Assembly (NCBI GenBank): GCA_947593615.1
Contig: CANQDR010000014.1
Span: 1 to 48,521 of the forward strand
From: an uncultured Clostridia bacterium
GTDB lineage: Bacteria; Bacillota; Clostridia; Oscillospirales; Acutalibacteraceae
DNA length: 48,521 bases
Direction of reading: 5' to 3'
Below are positions 25,909 through 32,248 of the stretch, in pieces. The number at the start of each line of letters is the position of its first letter. Position 1 is the stretch's first letter. The translations under genes and the position numbers were made by a program. The notes beneath the pieces are model-generated. The model did not search any database. It saw only the letters and a program-made list of their open reading frames with translations, and had not been told where the DNA came from.

Positions 25909-26775
25909 CTATCTGTATCTGATATATTCAATAAACCGCTTAACCGCAAGTGAGGCTGTTTTTCTATCACGCAAAGCAAGTCCTATGTCGCGGAATGCCG
26001 GTACGTCAAGCTTTTTTGCAACAATTTTATAAGGTACTCTTTTAAGGATTAATCGGGGCAGAATACTTATTCCAAGACCGCTCTCCACCATAGACATAAT
26101 TGCATAATCGTCCCATGTTGTAAAACGCACTTTAGGTGTAAGATTACAGCGCTCGAATATCTCTGAGATTTCAGCCTTTGCGCCTTTTTCAAGCAACATA
26201 AAAGGTTCGCTGCAAAGGGCTTTGACGGCAACTTCTTCGCACTCTGCCAAAGGGTGGTTTTCAGGCAGTATTGCAAGAAGTGCGTCCCGCTCTAAAAATA
26301 TGGTTTCAAATTCGCGATGTGTAGGCAGGCGCAGAAAACCGCAGTCAACTCTGCCGTCGGCTATCCATTCCTCAATTTCGGTATAGTCTCCGAGCAAAAG
26401 CTCATAGTCAATATTAGGATAGTCCTTTTGAAATTCTGCTATTATGTTCGGCAGCCAATGTGTTGCAACGCTTGAAAACGTGCCTATGCGGATAAGTCCC
26501 GATTGCAATCCGTTAAGCTCGTCAACCTGCATTTGAAGTTTTTGATATTCACCGCACAGTTTTTTTATATGTGGAAGCAGCTTTAATCCGTCGGAGGTTG
26601 GCTTTACCCCCAAACGACTGCGTTCAAGAAGCGATACCTTCCATTCTTTTTCCAAATCATTAATCATTCTGCTGATACCCGACTGAGAATAGCTGAGCAT
26701 TTCAGCTGCTTTTGTAAAACTGCCGTATTCAACTGTTTTTATTAACGCCAAATATTTCTGAATGTTTGTATCCAT
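25909..26775 (-). CDS. LysR-family transcriptional regulator
   Basis: Counted from the ATG at 26773-26775 the product is 288 aa; an in-frame extension to 26823 runs into the operator and is unlikely. The N-terminal HTH (KYLALIKTVEYGSFTKAAEM, SYSQSGISRMINDLE) is typical of LysR, followed by a periplasmic-binding-like effector domain (LIRIGTFSSVATHWLPNII; MVESGLGISILPRLIL). It is divergent from an EamA transporter gene, with a palindrome in between, so it most likely controls that transporter and itself. Confidence 0.9.
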   Translation of the reverse strand: MDTNIQKYLALIKTVEYGSFTKAAEMLSYSQSGISRMINDLEKEWKVSLLERSRLGVKPTSDGLKLLPHIKKLCGEYQKLQMQVDELNGLQSGLIRIGTFSSVATHWLPNIIAEFQKDYPNIDYELLLGDYTEIEEWIADGRVDCGFLRLPTHREFETIFLERDALLAILPENHPLAECEEVAVKALCSEPFMLLEKGAKAEISEIFERCNLTPKVRFTTWDDYAIMSMVESGLGISILPRLILKRVPYKIVAKKLDVPAFRDIGLALRDRKTASLAVKRFIEYIRYR

Positions 26776-26821
26776 AATTTTAATTATTTCACCCTTTATA
26801 TTTGATTTTATCATAATAACC

Positions 26822-26845
26822 ATTACAAATATTCGCTTTTGTAAT
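26822..26845. promoter_or_regulatory. Palindromic LysR-type operator between lysR and eamA
   Basis: Perfect 8-bp arms ATTACAAA (26822-26829) and TTTGTAAT (26838-26845), 8-bp spacer, fitting the T-N11-A pattern. It overlaps the probable eamA -35 box TTGTAA (26839-26844), whose -10 TACTTT follows after 17 bp. Confidence 0.65.
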
Positions 26846-26903
26846 TTATAATATTATGATATACTTTTAGCTGTAATAATTCAAGAGATTTGGAGATAAA
26901 ACA

Positions 26904-27788
26904 ATGCAAACGGCTAAAAAATATACTTCATATATCAAATATATATTTGCTCTGCTTTTGTTTGGTTCAAACGGAATTGTGGCAAGCTTTATTTCTTTGA
27001 ACAGTTATGAAATTGTGTTTTTCCGTACTATGACGGGAAGCGCTCTTCTTGTTGCAGTTTTTCTGCTGTCAACAAGACAATTTACCTTTCAGAAGCATAA
27101 ACGCGACACTTTATTTCTTTCAGTTTCGGGTGCAGCTATGGGCGCAAGCTGGATGTTTCTTTATGAAGCCTACAGTCAAATCGGAGTAAGTGTTGCCTCT
27201 CTGGCTTATTACTGCGGACCTGTAATTGTTATGGTGCTTTCTCCGTTTATTTTTCATGAGAAGCTGACAATTGTAAAGACCGTCGGTTTTCTGACGGTAA
27301 TGCTTGGAATATTTCTTGTGAACGGTCAGGCTTTCGGCGAAAAACATAATGCGTGGGGGATCTTCTGCGGTGCAATGTCTGCCGTTATGTACGCCTTTAT
27401 GGTTATATTCAACAAGAAAGCAACACGCATTACGGGACTTGAAAATTCAATGCTTCAGCTTTTTGTCAGCTTTCTTACCGTTTCCGTTTTTATGGGATTC
27501 AGACAGGGATTGAATGTTAATATAGAAATCAACGATATTATTCCTATACTAATTCTCGGTTTGCTCAACACGGGGACGGGATGTTATTTTTATTTTTCGT
27601 CAATCGGACATCTTCCGATACAGACAGTTGCAGTCTGCGGGTATCTTGAACCCTTATCTGCCGTTATTTTTTCGGTGCTGTTTCTCAGAGAAAATCTGCT
27701 CCCGTTACAGATAATCGGCGCTGTACTTATTATAGGAGGAGCGTTATTTAGTGAAATAATTTCTTCTACCAATAAAGGTTTTGCATAA
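26904..27788 (+). CDS. EamA-family (DMT superfamily) transporter
   Basis: A 294-aa integral membrane protein with about ten hydrophobic helices arranged as two EamA repeats. It begins YTSYIKYIFALLLFGSNGIV, a typical first helix with a conserved Gly-Ser, and the second repeat starts near residue 150 (WGIFCGAMSAVMYAFMVIFN). The end of the second repeat shows the family's CGYLEPLSAVIFSVLFL segment. Such proteins export or import small metabolites such as amino acids; the substrate is not predictable. Preceded by GGAG, and divergent from the LysR gene that probably regulates it. Confidence 0.88.
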   Translation: MQTAKKYTSYIKYIFALLLFGSNGIVASFISLNSYEIVFFRTMTGSALLVAVFLLSTRQFTFQKHKRDTLFLSVSGAAMGASWMFLYEAYSQIGVSVASLAYYCGPVIVMVLSPFIFHEKLTIVKTVGFLTVMLGIFLVNGQAFGEKHNAWGIFCGAMSAVMYAFMVIFNKKATRITGLENSMLQLFVSFLTVSVFMGFRQGLNVNIEINDIIPILILGLLNTGTGCYFYFSSIGHLPIQTVAVCGYLEPLSAVIFSVLFLRENLLPLQIIGAVLIIGGALFSEIISSTNKGFA

Positions 27789-27841
27789 ATATATAAAAAT
27801 TGTAAAAAGAACAGTAACAGGAATAAAAATCCAAAAAATGC

Positions 27842-27870
27842 TTGAAAAAAGTGTCTTTACGCCGTATAAT
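27842..27870 (+). promoter_or_regulatory. Promoter of the scaffold/GGGtGRT operon
   Basis: TTGAAA (27842-27847) and TATAAT (27865-27870), 17-bp spacer, 56 bp before the start codon at 27926. Its position inside the longer in-frame extension argues for the later start. Confidence 0.8.
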
Positions 27871-27925
27871 GAATGTGTATGAGTATATATTGAGGCTCAA
27901 CAATATCTTGAAAGGAGAAGTACAC

Positions 27926-28618
27926 ATGATTTATTCAAAAGAAGTAGAAAATATGTGCACTGTAGCAAAGGGACCAAAGCACGGTCCTGCGCCTATCCCC
28001 GAAGAGGGCAAATGGGTAAAATCTTACGAGATTAAAGACATTTCCGGTCTTTCACACGGAATTGGCTGGTGTGCTCCGCAGCAGGGTGCCTGCAAGCTCA
28101 CACTTAATGTAAAAGGCGGCATTGTACAGGAAGCTCTGGTTGAAACGATCGGCTGCTCCGGTATGACACATTCAGCAGCAATGGCTGCCGAAATTCTCCC
28201 AAACAAGACGCTCCTTGAGTGCCTTAACACAGACCTTGTTTGCGACGCTATAAATACAGCCATGAAAAACATCTTTGAGCAGCTCGTATATGGCAGAAGC
28301 CAGACTGCTTTCTCGGAGGGCGGACTTCCGATAGGCGCAGGAATGGAAGATCTCGGCAAAGGTCTTCGTTCACAGGTTGGTACGATGTACAGCACTAACG
28401 CTAAGGGTGTTCGTTATATGGAAATGGCTGAGGGCTATGTTCTTAAAACAGCTCTTGACGAAAATAACGAAGTTATCGGCTATCAGTTTGTAAAGCTCGG
28501 CAAAATGCTCGAGGACATTCGTCACGGCGTTGAGCCAAATGAAGCATATAAAAATAACATCGGTCAGTACGGCCGCTTTGACGGAGCAGCTAAATACATT
28601 GACCCGCGTGAAGAATAA
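27926..28618 (+). CDS. Fe-S cluster assembly scaffold-like (NifU N-terminal-like) protein
   Basis: A 230-aa protein from the ATG at 27926, which has AAGGAG at good spacing; an in-frame start at 27842 would lie inside the promoter. The core resembles the NifU/IscU scaffold fold: GIGWCAPQQGACKLTL, then ALVETIGCSGMTHSAAMAAEIL, with cysteines suited to hold a cluster, and EALLECLNT-like helices after it. The C-terminal 80 residues (AEGYVLKTALDENNEVIGY; YIDPREE) are specific to this subfamily. It is the usual upstream partner of the GGGtGRT protein in Clostridia; the pair's function is not established. Confidence 0.75.
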   Translation: MIYSKEVENMCTVAKGPKHGPAPIPEEGKWVKSYEIKDISGLSHGIGWCAPQQGACKLTLNVKGGIVQEALVETIGCSGMTHSAAMAAEILPNKTLLECLNTDLVCDAINTAMKNIFEQLVYGRSQTAFSEGGLPIGAGMEDLGKGLRSQVGTMYSTNAKGVRYMEMAEGYVLKTALDENNEVIGYQFVKLGKMLEDIRHGVEPNEAYKNNIGQYGRFDGAAKYIDPREE

Positions 28619-28639
28619 TTCGGTAAGGAGGACACAAAA

Positions 28640-29641
28640 ATGGCAGTAACATTTGAAAGTATGGAAAGAAGAATGCCTAAGATTGAGAAGTGCCTTGCCG
28701 AGTACGGTATTGCAAATCTTGAAGAGGCAAGACAGATTTGTAACGATAAGGGCTTTGACCCTTATGATATTGTTAAGGGCGTTCAGCCGATTGCATTTGA
28801 AAACGCAGGTTGGGCTTATACTCTTGGCTGTGCGGTTGCAATCAAAAAGGGTGTTAAAACTGCTGCTGACGCAGCTGAAGCAATCGGTATCGGTCTTGAG
28901 GCTTTCTGTATTCCCGGTTCTGTTGCAGAGCAGAGAAACGTAGGCCGCGGCCACGGCAATCTCGGCGCAATGCTTTTAAGAGATGAAACAAAGTGCTTTG
29001 CATTCCTTGCAGGTCACGAAAGCTTTGCCGCTGCCGAGGGTGCAATCGGAATTGCACGTAACGCTAACAAGGCAAGAAAAGAACCTCTCAGAGTTATTCT
29101 TAACGGTCTTGGCAAAGACGCTGCATATATCATCTCAAGAATCAACGGCTTTACATATGTAAAAACCGAGTTCGATTATTTTACATCAGAGCTTAAAATC
29201 GTTGAAGAAAGAGCTTTCTCGGGCGGCGAAAGAGCTGCTGTTCGCTGCTACGGTGCAGACGACGTTCGTGAGGGCGTTGCAATTATGCAGAAAGAAAACG
29301 TAGGCGTTTCAATTACAGGTAACTCAACTAACCCGACGCGTTTCCAGCATCTTGTTGCAGGTACATACAAGAAATGGGCTAACGAAAACGGCGTAGGCTA
29401 CTTCTCTGTTGCTTCGGGCGGCGGTACAGGACGTACGCTTCATCCCGACAATATGGGGGCAGGTCCTGCTTCATACGGTCTTACAGACTCAATGGGCAGA
29501 ATGCACGGCGACGCTCAGTTTGCAGGTTCTTCTTCAGTACCGGCTCACGTTGAGATGATGGGTCTTATCGGTATGGGTAACAACCCAATGGTAGGCGCTA
29601 CGGTTGCCTGCGCAGTTGCAGTTTATGAAGGTATGAAATAA
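28640..29641 (+). CDS. GGGtGRT protein (conserved, function unknown), 3' end rewritten by element insertion
   Basis: A 333-aa protein with the family-naming motif ASGGGTGRTLHPDNMGAG near residue 255. N-terminal part is helical; the middle (FLAGHESFAAAEGAIGIARN) is conserved. It starts 21 bp after the scaffold gene with AAGGAGG and is clearly co-transcribed with it. The last 30 codons lie in a 90-bp segment duplicated 13.7 kb downstream, showing that a mobile element integrated here and restored the reading frame. The protein now ends EGMK, whereas the displaced chromosomal end would give EGMNK. Function is likely preserved. Confidence 0.88.
   Translation: MAVTFESMERRMPKIEKCLAEYGIANLEEARQICNDKGFDPYDIVKGVQPIAFENAGWAYTLGCAVAIKKGVKTAADAAEAIGIGLEAFCIPGSVAEQRNVGRGHGNLGAMLLRDETKCFAFLAGHESFAAAEGAIGIARNANKARKEPLRVILNGLGKDAAYIISRINGFTYVKTEFDYFTSELKIVEERAFSGGERAAVRCYGADDVREGVAIMQKENVGVSITGNSTNPTRFQHLVAGTYKKWANENGVGYFSVASGGGTGRTLHPDNMGAGPASYGLTDSMGRMHGDAQFAGSSSVPAHVEMMGLIGMGNNPMVGATVACAVAVYEGMK
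29548..29637. repeat. attL: left copy of the 90-bp insertion-site duplication
   Basis: Matches 43289-43378 with three mismatches, all at third codon positions, and a 50-bp identical block at 29588-29637. It covers the last 30 codons of the GGGtGRT gene. The crossover must lie within or near the identical block. Confidence 0.9.
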
Positions 29642-29694
29642 GCCATATTTAATAAGTTTAACTTCTCTAAATTAAAAATCAATATCTAAAAAAG

Positions 29695-29737
29695 TTAGAC
29701 ACATTATTTTAGGGTTTTGCCCTTGTAATGTGTCTAA
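29695..29737 (+). terminator. Hairpin terminator carried by the element after the GGGtGRT gene
   Basis: Perfect 12-bp arms TTAGACACATTA (29695-29706) and TAATGTGTCTAA (29726-29737), an inner AGGG/CCCT stem, then TATTTTTAT. It replaces the host operon's own terminator and insulates the integrase. Confidence 0.75.
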
Positions 29738-29776
29738 TATTTTTATATCTTAATAACTGCTTGTGAGGTATTTGTT

Positions 29777-30415
29777 ATGCACAAATTGACAATGATTAGA
29801 GGTGATACCATTACATTTGCCGAGGGCTGTGACAAGTATATTGACTATTGCAAACAGCCTAATCTAAAGCAATGCAAATTTATTGATTATCAATGTTGGG
29901 TAATGACTAATTTTTTATTTTGTACAGGGATAAGACAAAGAAGCCTAATGTATATTAAAATTAAAGATATTGATTTTGATAATGACGTTGTATATGTGAA
30001 TGTCACGAAAAATAGAAAGCCTTTAATCATTCCGCTTAATAAAACTATGATTAACATATTGAAAGAATTTCTTAAATATAGGCAACATAAAAGCAATGAT
30101 GATTATTTATTCTGTAATGTTTATGGGCAACAGCTCGTTAAAAGTACCTGTTATCATCAATTATATGATTACAATAAACGTCGAGGGGTACAAACAACCG
30201 GCATACATAGATATAGACATACATTTGCCAAACAATGGATATTAAACGGTGGTAATGTTGTAACCTTGCAAAAGATATTAGGACATAGCAGTTTAGCAAT
30301 TACACAAAACTATATCAACTTATTGGTTATTGATGCAGTCAAAGAAGTTAACGAAATTAACTTAATCGACAAATTTAGCAACAGACCAAACCATAGAATA
30401 AAAATGAAAAAATAA
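29777..30415 (+). CDS. int: Short tyrosine recombinase/integrase
   Basis: A 212-aa integrase, clearly shorter than the 300-400 aa usual for the family. It retains the catalytic domain: Arg in CTGIRQRSL (about residue 53), Lys in VTKNRKPLIIPL, HRYRHTFA (His and second Arg), LGHSS and the nucleophile Tyr in TQNYINLL. Only about 40 residues (FAEGCDKYIDYCKQPNLKQC) precede the catalytic part, so a large part of the core-binding domain is missing. GAGG precedes the ATG. Adjacent to attL, it is the best candidate for integration in the GGGtGRT gene. Confidence 0.85.
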   Translation: MHKLTMIRGDTITFAEGCDKYIDYCKQPNLKQCKFIDYQCWVMTNFLFCTGIRQRSLMYIKIKDIDFDNDVVYVNVTKNRKPLIIPLNKTMINILKEFLKYRQHKSNDDYLFCNVYGQQLVKSTCYHQLYDYNKRRGVQTTGIHRYRHTFAKQWILNGGNVVTLQKILGHSSLAITQNYINLLVIDAVKEVNEINLIDKFSNRPNHRIKMKK

Positions 30416-30429
30416 GGACGGTAAATAAA

Positions 30430-30714
30430 ATGATTAAATTTATAAAAAAAGAAGATAATAAACAATATTATGCAAGATTTAAAGAAACAAAAGAGGAAAT
30501 CATAGCATTTCCGACACAAGAGCAGCGAGACGATTGGGTCAACTTCAAAGATGAATTTAGTCTTGCCACTAAAAACAATGCCGAGATAACAACATTTCAG
30601 AGGATGCCTTTGACACAAAGACAAGCAATTTACATAATCAAAATGCTCAACTTGACTGAAACAACAGTAGATGATTCACCAGGCTGCAACATTAAAATTT
30701 TTTATAGAACATAG
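30430..30714 (+). CDS. Hypothetical protein, probably co-transcribed with the integrase
   Basis: A 94-aa protein starting 14 bp after the integrase, with AAGGA upstream. It is rich in Lys, Glu and Thr and shows no recognisable domain. The order integrase then small charged gene would fit a recombination directionality factor, but no HTH can be seen, so this remains a guess. Confidence 0.65.
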   Translation: MIKFIKKEDNKQYYARFKETKEEIIAFPTQEQRDDWVNFKDEFSLATKNNAEITTFQRMPLTQRQAIYIIKMLNLTETTVDDSPGCNIKIFYRT

Positions 30715-30868
30715 AACAAAGATATAACGTTAATAATAGCTTACTTTAATAAAGTTTCATATCAATAAAATCAAAAAGCAAGAAGGCGTTATCTGAGAAA
30801 CAGAAAGCCGGGAGATAAATAAAAATTATTTATAAAACTAAGATTTTATTACTTTTGTTAAAAAACTA

Positions 30869-30897
30869 TTGACTTTTACTGATTTTCAGTGTATTAT
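30869..30897 (+). promoter_or_regulatory. Promoter of the structured leader RNA
   Basis: TTGACT (30869-30874) and TATTAT (30892-30897), exactly 17 bp apart. The predicted transcript starts near 30904. The 30715-30868 stretch holds no gene. Confidence 0.8.
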
Positions 30898-30903
30898 AAA
30901 TAA

Positions 30904-31195
30904 TGATAGCGTTATATCTGTGAATTAAACAACCGCAGAACGCTGATAGTACATTATTGTTGGACATTAGAGCAAGCTGAGATAGTTATCAGTCGGCAGT
31001 TGCAAGTCCCCATAGGTGATAACAAAAGAAAGTTGTTAAAGTGATGACCGTGCTGAGGCAGCCATTAATCGGCAGACGGTAGCTTGTAGGTAATGGCGTA
31101 TAGATTTAATCGGATTAATTTAGAATCAACAATAATTAAAGACTATCCACAATAGGCTTAGAATATCTAAGTTTGTTATGGGTAGTCTTTTTTTA
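30904..31195 (+). ncRNA. Structured RNA of about 290 nt, probable attenuator leader
   Basis: No reading frame of note. Hairpins: AGCGTT/AACGCT (30908-30913, 30939-30944) with an inner CTGTG/CGCAG stem; GTTATCA/TGATAAC (30985-30991, 31017-31023); GCCATTA/TAATGGC (31061-31067, 31091-31097). The last two share TCGGCAG directly after the stem and TAGG just before it closes. ACCGT (31046-31050) can pair with ACGGT (31076-31080), offering an alternative fold. An intrinsic terminator ends the unit. Since no other promoter is seen before the downstream genes, the RNA may be a leader that controls them, or a stand-alone RNA. Not a family I recognise. Confidence 0.65.
31141..31195 (+). terminator. Intrinsic terminator ending the leader RNA
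   Basis: GACTATCC (31141-31148) pairs with GGGTAGTC (31180-31187), inner CTTAG/CTAAG, followed by seven Ts. It sits 18 bp before the next gene, the classic place for transcription attenuation. Confidence 0.85.
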
Positions 31196-31212
31196 TTTTC
31201 TAAAAAAGTGAG

Positions 31213-31398
31213 GTGACAACCATATTTAAAGTATTTAATCAAAGGCTTGCAGGGTTCTTAATGTTAAAAGGCTTCAAGCTATTAGAAGTAGAGCCAAACA
31301 GAAATTTTAAAGATTTTAATATCTTCGCATTTGAAAAATCAAATAAACTTGATAAAGCTATTGGGCAATATCAAGAAATCAAAAAATTTTTAATCTAA
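31213..31398 (+). CDS. Small DUF5659-like protein; start codon uncertain (GTG or AUA)
   Basis: A 58-61 aa protein reading FKVFNQRLAGFLMLKGFKLL and EKSNKLDKAIGQYQEIKKFL, which resembles the small DUF5659-type proteins of Firmicutes phages and plasmids (recalled, not searched). The GTG at 31213 has no upstream ribosome binding site, because that GTG itself lies in the SD-like GAGGTG. The ATA at 31222 is six bases after this SD and gives I-F-K-V-F-N-Q, the place where relatives usually start. An AUA start is therefore possible. Confidence 0.7.
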   Translation: MTTIFKVFNQRLAGFLMLKGFKLLEVEPNRNFKDFNIFAFEKSNKLDKAIGQYQEIKKFLI

Positions 31399-31417
31399 TT
31401 TAAAGGAGAACAACAAA

Positions 31418-32248
31418 ATGACGAAATCAAAAAATATTTGCTTATTAGAAGAAATGAAAAAACAAAACTTAAACCCTAATGAATGGGTTATATTACAAGA
31501 AGCCACGGATAAAACCATATATTCAAAAAGACAAATAAAAAAGTTGGCAGAAAAAGGGAACGAACGCATAGGTACAATAAAGATAGGAAACACAGTGTTA
31601 TATAATATTAAAGATATTTTACAGTATGAAGCAAATCATCAGGAAAAGCCGATATTAAGCCCTGTATGGGATGAATTAACATTTTTACCAGGTGAGCATT
31701 TCTATCCCTTAATTGGTTATGACCATAGATATTTTATTAGCAATGAGCAAAGGGTTATTGATGAGACTATTGGACAGATATTAACTCCGCAACCACAAAT
31801 AGATAGAGAGGGTAAACAAACGGGTTATTTACAAGTTACTTTAATAAAAAACAGGAAACCAAAAAAAGAAAAAATTCATAGGCTTGTCGGAAAAACACAA
31901 TGTCCAAATGCGTTTAATCATGATATATTTCATCATATTAATAATACTAAATATAATGGTTTATATGACAATAGGGCAAGTAATATATTGCCGGTTATAA
32001 ACAAAGATATACACGATAAATTACACAATCTGATGGACAAAGATAAAAGGGCATATAAAGAAATGGTGGCAAAAATAAAAAAAGAAAATAAACAAAAGGT
32101 TTATAAAATACCAAATTTAGATTTTAAAAATGATGAACATTTTAATTACTGGATGCTAATCAATGCAGCAGGATACAAGGAATATAAAAAAAATGGTAAT
32201 GTTCCGCTTGATTGTATTCTAATGCAAATAGCGGAGGTTAAAAAATGA
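31418..32248 (+). CDS. HNH/NUMOD4-type endonuclease-like protein with N-terminal HTH
   Basis: A 276-aa protein with AAAGGAG upstream. Residues 35-72 (SKRQIKKLAEKGNERIG... LYNIKDILQYE) look like an excisionase-type HTH. The middle shows a NUMOD4-like YFISNEQRV (105-113), then HRLVGK at 154-159 and FHHINNTKYNGLYDNRASNI at 171-190, an HNH-type ladder of His and Asn residues. Homing-type HNH proteins are frequent in phages. Its coupling to the helicase (start overlaps by 4 bp) suggests a role in replication initiation or DNA processing rather than simple homing; this is inference. Confidence 0.7.
   Translation: MTKSKNICLLEEMKKQNLNPNEWVILQEATDKTIYSKRQIKKLAEKGNERIGTIKIGNTVLYNIKDILQYEANHQEKPILSPVWDELTFLPGEHFYPLIGYDHRYFISNEQRVIDETIGQILTPQPQIDREGKQTGYLQVTLIKNRKPKKEKIHRLVGKTQCPNAFNHDIFHHINNTKYNGLYDNRASNILPVINKDIHDKLHNLMDKDKRAYKEMVAKIKKENKQKVYKIPNLDFKNDEHFNYWMLINAAGYKEYKKNGNVPLDCILMQIAEVKK

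Noticed and set aside
27842..27925. Longer N-terminus of the scaffold-like protein
   Set aside because: The extension contains the consensus promoter (27842-27870), while the ATG at 27926 has a strong ribosome binding site.
29500..29641. tRNA-type attachment site
   Set aside because: No tRNA cloverleaf is found; the target is a protein-coding gene end.
29640..29780. Arm-type integrase sites shared by both element ends (TTAACTTC and AAGTTAGA)
   Set aside because: Both 8-mers occur at the left (29658, 29692) and right end (43208, 43233), but in such A+T-rich DNA this can be chance.
30904..31195. Group II intron or retron RNA
   Set aside because: No reverse transcriptase gene is near, and no domain V-like hairpin or msr-msd layout is seen.
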